Positions 1 through 5,901 of a stretch of DNA of 9,020 nt are shown piece by piece. The notes under the pieces were generated by a model. It was not told the DNA's origin, made no database searches, and saw only the letters and a program-made list of their open reading frames with translations. The position numbers and the translations under genes were made by a program. Positions within the stretch are counted from its first letter, which is position 1. The number at the start of each line of letters is the position of its first letter. This DNA comes from an uncultured Eubacterium sp. (GTDB lineage Bacteria; Bacillota; Clostridia; Lachnospirales; Lachnospiraceae): the NCBI GenBank assembly GCA_904502145.1, contig CAJGDH010000064.1:1-9020 (forward strand). The letters are read 5' to 3'.

Positions 1-1
1 T

Positions 2-955
2 ACCCGCAGCATAACTGGTATAGTGATAACCGTTGAGGGGAATGCTTCCGGTAGGCTCAACCGCCATGGCAGATTCCGATTCGGCCGTCATAAGATCACT
101 CCAAACAACAGCTGTGCCGGCGGAACGAAGCCACCAGTATCCCGCATCAGATGCCTTAAACTGAACACCCATGGCTTTTGCGTAATCCGTACTTCTGGCT
201 ACTCTGCCCTCATCGTTGACGGAGGTCCCATTAGCAAATCCGAAGGCAGCTGTTTCTACCTCCTCATTGGACAGAAGAAATACTTTGTCTGTGGTAGGAT
301 TGCCCCCGAAAGTGATGGATCCGGTTAGTAGACTGGGATTATTATAGGTTGTCGTTGCATTGACGATCGTTTTTGTTATGATGGCCGACTGCTCTTCTGA
401 GGAAAAAGCTCGGTTAAGGAAGGTACTTCCAATCCATCTGCGCAGATCACAGGTCTCCCAGGTGTTTCCCGCAGCATCGGAAGTATCATACATCTGGTCA
501 TCCAGAAGCTTGTCCGATAAAAGCAGCATCTCGGAAGATGAGACTTTCAGTACTCTCCATTTGATCGGTTCATACCTGAAATAGTGGTAAGATGAATCCC
601 AGGAATAAAATTCGCTGTTGCTTCCGACATAGGTGGCATCTGAAGATCTTACCCTGTGGTACATCTCTCCTCCGTAAGAAAGATCACCGCTGCTGGGCCA
701 TTGTGAGGAAGCCAGCTTCTGGTAAACGGAATTATTGCTTTTGATCTCGGTCTGAGGATAACTGCCGAAATAGACACAATCCCAGGTCACGTTTTTTCCG
801 GAGGACATATAGCTGTCCGTCTTGGAGACAGGATTGGACAGGGCTATGGATGCCGAAACCTGATTAGGCAGGCCCAAAGAGGCCGATAATCCGCCGGGCA
901 TGCTTGAGAAAAGCAGGGTAAATATAATGATCAGTGCAGGTAATCTTTTCTTCAT
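2..955 (-). CDS. Secreted DUF6273-type protein, 3' end beyond the window
   Basis: An open frame runs from ATG at 955 to the window edge, giving 318 residues with no stop, so the C-terminus is missing. AGGAGG at 968-973 lies 12 bases upstream of the ATG, a slightly long spacing. Residues 1-27 look like a signal peptide: a KKR start, a hydrophobic stretch of about residues 8-16, then small residues. The protein is therefore probably exported. The body carries the pattern I associate with DUF6273: V-x-F-G-x-Y-P-Q-T-E (61-70), E-P-I-K-W-R-V-L (129-136), C-D-L-R-R-W-I (169-175), F-L-N-R-A-F (179-184), K-V-F-L-L-S (224-229) and Y-W-W-L-R-S (273-278). Such proteins are common in gut and rumen Lachnospiraceae, but no biochemical function is known to me. 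It follows the nrdR terminator and has its own promoter region, so it is probably a separate unit. The family call is from memory of the motif set; the frame and signal peptide are direct. Confidence 0.82.
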   Translation of the reverse strand, partial: MKKRLPALIIIFTLLFSSMPGGLSASLGLPNQVSASIALSNPVSKTDSYMSSGKNVTWDCVYFGSYPQTEIKSNNSVYQKLASSQWPSSGDLSYGGEMYHRVRSSDATYVGSNSEFYSWDSSYHYFRYEPIKWRVLKVSSSEMLLLSDKLLDDQMYDTSDAAGNTWETCDLRRWIGSTFLNRAFSSEEQSAIITKTIVNATTTYNNPSLLTGSITFGGNPTTDKVFLLSNEEVETAAFGFANGTSVNDEGRVARSTDYAKAMGVQFKASDAGYWWLRSAGTAVVWSDLMTAESESAMAVEPTGSIPLNGYHYTSYAAG

Positions 956-985
956 CTTCTTCTCTTTCCTCCTCAGAATCTCATT

Positions 986-1022
986 ATTATCCCATATTAA
1001 AACACTAAAGTATATTGTATCA
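986..1022 (-). promoter_or_regulatory. Candidate promoter region of the secreted DUF6273-type gene
   Basis: Reading on the minus strand there are two extended -10 candidates. TGATACAAT at 1014-1022 sits inside the spacer of the inverted repeat at 999-1037. TGGGATAAT at 986-994 sits just downstream of it. Neither has a convincing TTGACA-like -35. The first would give a leader of about 50 bases and the second about 25 bases. The region is clearly richer in A+T than the neighbouring genes. Confidence 0.45.
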
Positions 1023-1037
1023 GATATTTAGTGTTTT
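999..1037. repeat. 11-bp perfect inverted repeat, operator-like
   Basis: The left arm AAAACACTAAA (999-1009) and the right arm TTTAGTGTTTT (1027-1037) are exact reverse complements separated by 17 bases. The spacer contains the candidate -10 TACAAT (minus strand) of the downstream secreted-protein gene. This placement suits a repressor operator better than a terminator, because no T tract follows a compact hairpin on the coding side. The half-site ACACTA resembles half of a NrdR box, but neither half forms a full 16-bp box. The regulator is unknown. Confidence 0.6.
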
Positions 1038-1078
1038 TGAAAGAATGGTCTTGCGTTTATCGTGGTATTTTTACCCTA

Positions 1079-1129
1079 TTTCCGGCGTTTTTTTCCCTTA
1101 CTTTGAGAGGGGGTTTATCCGGCCGGAAA
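1079..1129. repeat. 8-bp inverted repeat in the nrdR/DUF6273 intergenic region
   Basis: TTTCCGGC at 1079-1086 pairs exactly with GCCGGAAA at 1122-1129 across a 35-base spacer. Within it, a CCCT/AGGG pair could form a small inner stem, and the right arm overlaps the palindrome TCCGGCCGGA (1118-1127). The element lies between the nrdR terminator and the promoter of the next gene. I see no reading frame in it, and its role is unknown. Confidence 0.4.
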
Positions 1130-1141
1130 AGGTGATTTTGC

Positions 1142-1173
1142 AAAAGAAAAAACCAGGTCGCAAAACCTGGTTT
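1142..1173 (-). terminator. Rho-independent terminator after nrdR
   Basis: On the minus strand AAACCAGGT, a 6-base loop and ACCTGGTTT form a 9-bp perfect stem (1150-1158 with 1165-1173), followed by TTT-C-TTTT (1142-1149). It lies 25 bases past the nrdR stop and ends that transcript before the secreted-protein gene. Confidence 0.9.
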
Positions 1174-1198
1174 ATATATATGATCATGGTCATGATTT

Positions 1199-1669
1199 TT
1201 ACTCTACAGGCTGTTCCGAGTGGTCCAGCATCTTTTTCAGTTCACTCATAAAGGTATTGACATCCTTGAACTGTCTGTAAACGGAAGCAAAGCGGACATA
1301 GGCCACCTGATCCAGATCCTTGAGATGTTCCATGACGATCTCTCCGATCTTCTGGCAGTCGATCTCCTTACCCTCCAGACGAAATACATCGTTCTCGATG
1401 GCATTCACTGTCTCTTCGATCTTCTCCATGGGGATTGGACGTTTGTGGCAGGCCCGAAGGACGCCGGCCATGATCTTGCTGCGGTCATAGCTCTCCCTGG
1501 ATTTGTCTTTCTTGATCACGGTCAGAGGGGTGGTCTCCACCTTCTCGTATGTTGTGAACCGTTTGCCGCATTCGTCGCACTGTCTTCTTCTCCGGATCGA
1601 ATAATTGTCATCTGCCGGCCGGGAATCAATCACCCGGGTATTGTCCATTCCGCAATAAGGGCACCTCAT
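1199..1669 (-). CDS. nrdR: Transcriptional repressor NrdR
   Basis: NrdR is the Zn/ATP-cone regulator that senses adenine nucleotides and represses ribonucleotide reductase operons through paired NrdR boxes. The protein has 156 residues, close to the usual length for the family. The zinc ribbon uses C3 and C6 (M-R-C-P-Y-C) and C31 and C34 (C-D-E-C-G-K-R-F-T-T). The basic stretch R26-R29 lies between the pairs, and an ATP-cone domain follows from about residue 48 to 138. The ATG at 1669 is supported by the family's invariant MRCPYC start and by GGAAGGAG 6 bases upstream. It has its own extended -10 promoter in the gap behind the hydrolase gene and a strong terminator after it, so it can be expressed alone. 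No ribonucleotide reductase gene is in the window. Nothing in the protein looks unusual. Confidence 0.97.
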   Translation of the reverse strand: MRCPYCGMDNTRVIDSRPADDNYSIRRRRQCDECGKRFTTYEKVETTPLTVIKKDKSRESYDRSKIMAGVLRACHKRPIPMEKIEETVNAIENDVFRLEGKEIDCQKIGEIVMEHLKDLDQVAYVRFASVYRQFKDVNTFMSELKKMLDHSEQPVE

Positions 1670-1728
1670 GCTTTACTCCTTCCTGTTTTATCGAGTCATC
1701 GGATCATCGTTCAGATTATCTGTCCTGT

Positions 1729-1737
1729 ATTATATCA
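1729..1737 (-). promoter_or_regulatory. Extended -10 promoter of nrdR
   Basis: On the minus strand TGATATAAT (TGn plus a consensus TATAAT) lies 60 bases upstream of the nrdR start codon. No good -35 is visible at 17-18 bases, which is tolerated at extended -10 promoters. No terminator separates the hydrolase gene from nrdR, so read-through is also possible. Confidence 0.6.
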
Positions 1738-1770
1738 TATCAGAATAATCACCGGGAGGAAAGATTGTAT

Positions 1771-2712
1771 TTAATCATTCATGGATTCCTTCATCCAGGA
1801 AAGTACATCCCTGAAGACGATCTCTTTATCAGGTTCATCCTGGAGGTTGTGCCGCATTCCGGGATACAGCCGCATGGTGGCTTTCAGTCCGGCGGACCGG
1901 AGTTTTCGGGAAACCTCACGGATTCCTCTGCCCCGGGCCCCCACCGGATCATCCTCTCCGGAGATCAGCAGGACAGGCATCTCTTCGGGAAGAGATGTAT
2001 ACCAGGATTTTGCAGAGACCATAGCCAGCATATAGAACATATCCCTGAGCGCCCCTGCCGTGTAGAACCCTGCATCCGGTCTCCCCAGATTGTTGGCGAT
2101 ACGGTTTTCGGGATCGGAGCATTCCCATGCCTTGGGGTCTTTCTCTCTGAAGAAGCGGCAGTTCACTTTGTTCTGCATCAATGTTTCCAGCAGGGTGCTT
2201 TCATAATCAGGACCCTTCCAGAACTTGAGAAAACGGGAGTAGAGGATGGACCTCCTGCAGAAATGCTGCTTTCCGCTGGTTCCGGACAGGATCAGTCCGT
2301 CATATTCTTCCCCCTTGGAGACGGTTACCCTGGCCACCAGGGATCCGAGTCCGTGACCATACAGGTAGATGGGGATTCCCGGATAGGTCTTTTTGATATA
2401 CTGGGTGAGTTTGCGAAGATCTTTCACCAGATAGACCCATCCGTTCTTTTTTGTGAAATCACCGCAGTGTTCCGGCAGCTCCCCGGCTTTCCCGCCGGAC
2501 AGGTCGTGACCGATAAAATCACAGCCGCAGACAAGGATCCCGTGGGTCGTAAAATATTCCACCAGTGCCTTATTCCTTTCAAAGCAGTCCACCCAGCCGT
2601 GGGCAAACTGCAGGATGGCACGGATCTCACTCTCAGGTTCACAGATGTAATAATTGATCCTGTCTGTTCTGTTTGTACTTCGAAAACTTCCTTTAAATCT
2701 TGTGTATGACAT
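1771..2712 (-). CDS. Alpha/beta hydrolase (serine aminopeptidase S33/monoacylglycerol lipase-like) lacking the nucleophilic Ser
   Basis: This is a 313-residue cytoplasmic protein of the Hydrolase_4 type with no signal peptide. The family landmarks, numbered from the ATG at 2712, are the oxyanion H38-G39, the D65-x-x-G68-H69 loop, the nucleophile-elbow region at 119-123, the acid D255 in G-E-D-D-P-V-G, and H288 in Y-P-G-M-R-H-N. The elbow reads G-H-G-L-G, so the expected Ser is Gly121 (codon GGA), while the other triad members remain. The protein may be a pseudoenzyme or may act without a classical serine nucleophile; its substrate is unknown. I prefer ATG 2712 because AGGGAAGTGA ends 5 bases before it. 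An in-frame GTG at 2721 would have no spacing to that site. The gene follows the rnf terminator and precedes nrdR by 101 bases without an intervening terminator. Confidence 0.88.
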   Translation of the reverse strand: MSYTRFKGSFRSTNRTDRINYYICEPESEIRAILQFAHGWVDCFERNKALVEYFTTHGILVCGCDFIGHDLSGGKAGELPEHCGDFTKKNGWVYLVKDLRKLTQYIKKTYPGIPIYLYGHGLGSLVARVTVSKGEEYDGLILSGTSGKQHFCRRSILYSRFLKFWKGPDYESTLLETLMQNKVNCRFFREKDPKAWECSDPENRIANNLGRPDAGFYTAGALRDMFYMLAMVSAKSWYTSLPEEMPVLLISGEDDPVGARGRGIREVSRKLRSAGLKATMRLYPGMRHNLQDEPDKEIVFRDVLSWMKESMND

Positions 2713-2784
2713 CTTAATCACTTCCCTATCATTGTCAGTGTCCCTTCAGGGGAACTTTATTTTCTCATTTATACATTTCCATTG

Positions 2785-2790
2785 ATTATA
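2785..2790 (-). promoter_or_regulatory. Possible -10 element for the hydrolase gene
   Basis: A consensus TATAAT on the minus strand lies 72 bases upstream of the hydrolase start and just after the rnf terminator's T tract. No recognisable -35 is present, since that position falls within the T run. A promoter is expected here because the upstream transcript is terminated, but this assignment is tentative. Confidence 0.35.
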
Positions 2791-2803
2791 CTCCTTAAAA
2801 TTG

Positions 2804-2852
2804 AAAAAAAAAGGTTATTTCCCTTGCTATTTTATGAAGGGAAATAACCTTT
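2804..2852 (-). terminator. Rho-independent terminator of the rnf operon
   Basis: On the minus strand, AAAGGTTATTTCCCTT (2837-2852) and its exact complement (2810-2825) form a 16-bp perfect stem around an 11-base loop. A T run through 2804-2812 overlaps the end of the stem. It lies about 60 bases past the rnfB stop and closes the rnf transcript. The stem is unusually long and A+T-rich in its middle. Confidence 0.95.
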
Positions 2853-2913
2853 CGGCTTCAAATCGTAAGATAAAAGAAAGATTCAGCCTGACAGGAGAAT
2901 CACTCATCAGGGA

Positions 2914-3729
2914 TCAGTCCACGTAGATGATCCCCACCGGACACTTCTTGGCGCAGAGCCCACAGGCTTTACATTTCTCATAATCGATATGTGCGATATT
3001 GTTCTCCACATGAATGGCGTCGAAATGGCACTGTTTCACACAGAGGGTACATCCGATGCAGCCCACGGAGCAGACATCCTTCACCGGCTTGCCCTTCTCC
3101 TGGTTATTACAGTGTACTTTCGGTTTTTTACGCTTAACTTCCGGTCCCTCATAGGGAACCAGCTCGATCAGGGATTTGGGGCAGACAGCCACACATTTGC
3201 CGCAGGCGACACATTTTTCCTGATCGACCACCGCGATTCCGTCCACCACATGAATGGCGTCAAATCCGCAGACCTTCACGCAGCTCCCGAAACCGGTACA
3301 GCCGTAGGTACATGCCTTGGGGCCGCCTCCGGGTACGCTGATGGCGGACACACAGTCCTCGTTGCCGCTGTAGATATATTTCTGTCTGGCTTTCTCGCAG
3401 TTGCCGGCACATTTGACAAAAGCTACCATGCGCTCTGCATCTCCTGCTTCCACACCCATGATCTCTCCGATTTTTTCCGCAGCGGAGGCTCCGCCCACGG
3501 GGCAGGCATTGACTTCCGCTTCCCCGCCTACAATGGCTTTGGCCAGGGCGTCACAGCCAGCATAACCGCAGCCGCCGCAGTTGTTTCCCGGAAGACATCC
3601 TCTCACAGCCACCTCTTTTTCATCGATGGGGACTTTGAATTTCTCCGATGCGATTCCCAGAAGGATGGAGATGACCAGTCCCGTACCACCTACGATCGCC
3701 GCTGCAAGTATAATTCCATTTACACTCAT
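2914..3729 (-). CDS. rnfB: Rnf complex subunit B, ferredoxin-oxidising Fe-S protein
   Basis: RnfB is the cytoplasmic entry point that takes electrons from reduced ferredoxin. The 271 residues begin with one membrane anchor (about residues 5-25). Next is the RnfB-type [4Fe-4S] domain with C51, C54, C59 and C76 (C-G-G-C-G-Y-A-G-C). Four ferredoxin-like cysteine clusters follow: C140/144/150/154, C173/176/179/183, C220 or C224/227/230/234, and C253/256/259/263. In total 26 cysteines are visible, including C45, C107, C111, C126 and C207, in keeping with the multi-cluster RnfB proteins of clostridia. The two ferredoxin modules (around 140-183 and 220-263) are an 80-residue internal duplication. 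The start has AGGAGG 8 bases upstream, and the gene follows rnfA after 15 bases. It is the last gene of the operon. Confidence 0.97.
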   Translation of the reverse strand: MSVNGIILAAAIVGGTGLVISILLGIASEKFKVPIDEKEVAVRGCLPGNNCGGCGYAGCDALAKAIVGGEAEVNACPVGGASAAEKIGEIMGVEAGDAERMVAFVKCAGNCEKARQKYIYSGNEDCVSAISVPGGGPKACTYGCTGFGSCVKVCGFDAIHVVDGIAVVDQEKCVACGKCVAVCPKSLIELVPYEGPEVKRKKPKVHCNNQEKGKPVKDVCSVGCIGCTLCVKQCHFDAIHVENNIAHIDYEKCKACGLCAKKCPVGIIYVD

Positions 3730-3744
3730 TGATCAACCCTCCTG

Positions 3745-4320
3745 TCAGATGATTCCTGAAAACCCGAAAAATGCGATGGACATAAGTCCGGCCGTCACAA
3801 GAACAATGGGCATTCCCTTCCAGGACTCAGGAATATCATTGAACTCCATCTTCTCCCTAAGGCCTGCCAGAATGACGATGGCGATGGTAAAACCGACGGC
3901 GGTACCGAAGCCGTAGATCACGGTCTCCAGGATATTGTAATCGTACTGGACCGCATTCAGCGCCACGCCGAGCACCGCGCAGTTGGTGGTGATCAGGGGA
4001 AGGAATACGCCCAGTGACTCATACAGAGGAGGCATCATTTTCTTTAAAAACATCTCGACAAACTGCACAAGGGCAGCGATGATCAGAATGAACACGATGG
4101 TCTGCAGATAGGACAGATCCAGCGGAGTAAGGATAAACCTGTAGATCAGGGCTGTGACCAGGGCAGCGATGGTAATGACAAAGATTACGGCAGCGCCCAT
4201 GCCGATGGCCGTATCCGTCTTTTTGGATACACCCAGGAAGGGGCATAACCCGAGGAACTGGCTCAATACGACGTTACTTACAATAGATGATCCGATGATC
4301 AGAATAATCAGATGTGTCAT
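3745..4320 (-). CDS. rnfA: Rnf complex subunit A, membrane core with Fe-S ligands
   Basis: RnfA is one of the two homologous six-helix membrane subunits that form the centre of the Rnf ion pump and carry electrons across the membrane. The 191 residues are almost entirely hydrophobic. The conserved half motifs are L-G-L-C-P-F-L-G-V-S with C26 and T-T-N-C-A-V-L-G with C114. By homology with RnfA/E and NqrD/E these cysteines bind an iron centre together with two from RnfE. The uncharged N-terminus and the C-terminus ending in a hydrophobic helix agree with both ends facing out, opposite to RnfE. The ATG overlaps the rnfE stop as ATGA. Its ribosome binding site lies inside the last Glu codons of rnfE, so translation of the two genes is probably coupled. 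Confidence 0.97.
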   Translation of the reverse strand: MTHLIILIIGSSIVSNVVLSQFLGLCPFLGVSKKTDTAIGMGAAVIFVITIAALVTALIYRFILTPLDLSYLQTIVFILIIAALVQFVEMFLKKMMPPLYESLGVFLPLITTNCAVLGVALNAVQYDYNILETVIYGFGTAVGFTIAIVILAGLREKMEFNDIPESWKGMPIVLVTAGLMSIAFFGFSGII

Positions 4321-5255
4321 ACTTTTTCCTCCTCCTCTTTTTCTGCCGGCTCAGCCTGAGCTTCCGGTTCTGTTTCTTCTGCAGGTTCTTCTTCAGGTGT
4401 TTCTTCTTTAGCTTCAGGCTCTTCTTTAGCTGAAGGCTCTTCTTTTGCTGCAGATTCTTCTTCAGCTGCGGATTCTTCTTTTGCTTCCGGTTCGCTTTTT
4501 TCTGCCGGTTCAGCTTTTTCTGTTTCCGGTTCAGCTTTCTCCGTCACTTTTTCTTCCGGTGTCTTGTCAGCCGGTGCCTCTGCAGCGGGTGCTTTCTCAT
4601 CCGATGCTTCCGCAGCAGCTTCTTCCGGCTCCTCTGCAGCCTCTTTTTCCTTGGCCGGGCGATTGCCGATCCTGTTCTTGATGGCTACCAGACAGGAAAG
4701 GACGAAGAAGGCCCCGGGTGCCAGGATAAAGATGGTGATAGGTGTGTAGTAAGGTTCCGGAAGGATGACCTGACCGAATACGGTCCCGGCTCCCAGCAGT
4801 TCGCGGAAGGCGCCGAGGATGGTCAGGGCGAGGGTGAATCCCAGACCCATGCCGATACCGTCAAAGAAGGAAGAGATGGCTCCGTTCTTGCTGGCGTAGG
4901 ATTCGGCACGGCCGAGGATGATGCAGTTGACAACGATCAGGGGAATATATACGCCCAAAGCGTTGTTCAATGAAGGCACATATGCCTGAAGAAGGAACTG
5001 CACCACGGTCACCAGGGAGGCAATGACCACGATATAGGCAGGAATACGTACCCTGTCAGGGATGAAATCCCTCATCAGCGAGATCAGAAGATTGGAGAAC
5101 ATGAGAACTGCCGTTGTGGCCAGTCCCATACCTCCTCCGTTGATGGCCGAAGTGGTTACCGCCAGGGTGGGACACATACCAAGAATCAGAACAAGGATCG
5201 GATTCTCTTTGATGATCCCGTTAAACAATCTTTCAGAAGGACTATTTGGTTTCAT
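4317..5255 (-). CDS. rnfE: Rnf complex subunit E with long acidic C-terminal tail
   Basis: RnfE is the partner of RnfA in the membrane core. Residues 1 to about 196 are the normal six-helix subunit, with M-C-P-T (C28) and V-N-C-I-I-L-G (C111) supplying two iron-centre ligands. The basic N-terminus (K2, R9, K16) and the I-K-N-R-I-G-N-R segment after the last helix place both ends in the cytoplasm by the positive-inside rule. The protein then continues to residue 312 with a low-complexity tail of Glu, Ala, Pro and Lys, roughly half as long again as the usual subunit of about 200 residues. The tail is in frame and uninterrupted, so it is not a frameshift artefact visible here. The start overlaps the rnfG end by 14 bases, with a GGGGGG-type ribosome binding site inside rnfG. 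The function of the tail is unknown. Confidence 0.96.
   Translation of the reverse strand: MKPNSPSERLFNGIIKENPILVLILGMCPTLAVTTSAINGGGMGLATTAVLMFSNLLISLMRDFIPDRVRIPAYIVVIASLVTVVQFLLQAYVPSLNNALGVYIPLIVVNCIILGRAESYASKNGAISSFFDGIGMGLGFTLALTILGAFRELLGAGTVFGQVILPEPYYTPITIFILAPGAFFVLSCLVAIKNRIGNRPAKEKEAAEEPEEAAAEASDEKAPAAEAPADKTPEEKVTEKAEPETEKAEPAEKSEPEAKEESAAEEESAAKEEPSAKEEPEAKEETPEEEPAEETEPEAQAEPAEKEEEEKV
4320..4655 (-). repeat. Degenerate repeat tract encoding the RnfE acidic tail
   Basis: This segment encodes RnfE residues 201-312, of which 44 are Glu and most of the rest Ala, Pro, Lys and Ser. Short units recur at a period of about 6-8 residues, such as E-K-A-E-P, E-K-S-E-P, A-K-E-E-P and S-A-A-E-E-E. 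At DNA level the coding strand is purine-rich GAA/GAG with repeated short words, for example two copies of AAAGCTGAACCGG. The repeats are imperfect, so the tract probably grew by slippage and then diverged. Confidence 0.8.
4328..4333 (-). promoter_or_regulatory. rnfA ribosome binding site embedded in the rnfE acidic codons
   Basis: AGGAGG is formed by the GAG-GAG-GAA codons for Glu308-Glu310 of RnfE and stands 7 bases before the rnfA ATG. The acidic end of RnfE thus also serves as the rnfA initiation signal. Confidence 0.8.
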
Positions 5256-5901
5256 CCTGGTTCCCCCCTTCCAAAGAATTGAAATAAGCGATGCAGCTGT
5301 TCATGGCACCTGTCACAGCCTTACTGGTGATGGTGGCTCCGGAGATGGAATCGATCCCCATATTATCCTCCGCGGGATGGCTGAGGTTGCCGCTGCCGTC
5401 CTTCACCACTTCAAAATGGTCGACTTTCTTCTGTTTGAACTGGTCGGCCCAGGCCTGGCTGGTTTTGGCATTCATACCCAGACCGGCCGTCTCGTTGATG
5501 GAGAGGACAGAGTAGCCGTTCACTGTGCCGTCAGCCTGTATGCCGACGGTGAGCTGGATGTCCCCGCCATATCCTTTTGAGGTAATGACATTGAAGATAT
5601 ATCCCAATGTAGCTCCGGAAGCATCTTTCGCTTCCACTGCCGCAGTGATCTCATCGGACTGGTGGTCATCGATGACATTGTCGTATTCGGCAAGAACCGC
5701 GGAAGCTGCTTCGCTGGTGAATCCCTCCACATCGACGAAATCCGAGGCATCCGGGAAGACAGCCTTATAGGCTTCCTGTCTTGCCTTATCTTCCTGTCTT
5801 GCGATGGGATCTTTGGTGATCCCGTAAACGGCACCCAGGACAACGCCTGCCACCAGGGTGATCACCACAAGTTTTAAGCAGTCTTTGACTAAAGCATTCA
5901 T
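5242..5901 (-). CDS. rnfG: Rnf complex subunit G, covalent flavoprotein
   Basis: RnfG carries covalently bound FMN on the outer side of the membrane and passes electrons within the Rnf pump. The 219 residues start with one membrane anchor (about 9-28) followed by an exported FMN-binding domain. The flavinylation site is D184-S185-I186-S187-G188-A189-T190, which fits the ApbE recognition pattern D-x-x-(S/T)-G-A-T and makes Thr190 the attachment residue. The conserved region E-T-A-G-L-G-M (137-143) precedes it. The ATG at 5901 overlaps the rnfD stop as ATGA. No ApbE flavin transferase gene is in the window, so one must lie elsewhere. A second S-G-A-T at 95-98 lacks the Asp at the right spacing and is probably coincidental. 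Confidence 0.97.
   Translation of the reverse strand: MNALVKDCLKLVVITLVAGVVLGAVYGITKDPIARQEDKARQEAYKAVFPDASDFVDVEGFTSEAASAVLAEYDNVIDDHQSDEITAAVEAKDASGATLGYIFNVITSKGYGGDIQLTVGIQADGTVNGYSVLSINETAGLGMNAKTSQAWADQFKQKKVDHFEVVKDGSGNLSHPAEDNMGIDSISGATITSKAVTGAMNSCIAYFNSLEGGNQDETK

Noticed and set aside
1182..1196. Short palindrome ATCATGGTCATGAT just past the nrdR stop
   Set aside because: The 6-bp arms with a 2-base centre are too short to claim function, and it lies between the nrdR stop and its real terminator.
1765..2709. Long plus-strand open frame (314 codons) antisense to the hydrolase gene
   Set aside because: Its product has no recognisable motif and it lies exactly opposite a gene with clear family landmarks. 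Codon bias on the real strand explains the lack of stops.
2731..2760. Small hairpin (GTTCC/GGGAC) in the hydrolase leader as a possible riboswitch
   Set aside because: Only about five pairs including a G-T, in a leader too short and simple for a known riboswitch class.
2989..3732. Long plus-strand open frame antisense to rnfB
   Set aside because: It is the mirror of a conserved Cys-rich gene, and the translation is His/Asp/Phe-rich low-information sequence without a ribosome binding site.
4445..4681. Leucine/proline-rich plus-strand frames opposite the RnfE tail, resembling a hydrophobic peptide
   Set aside because: They arise from reading the complement of GAA/GAG/GCA repeats. They have no ribosome binding site and no conserved pattern.
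5606..5617. Second S-G-A-T motif in RnfG (residues 95-98) as an extra flavinylation site
   Set aside because: The ApbE pattern needs Asp three residues before the Ser. Here that position is Lys92, and the segment fits an ordinary beta-turn before the FMN domain.
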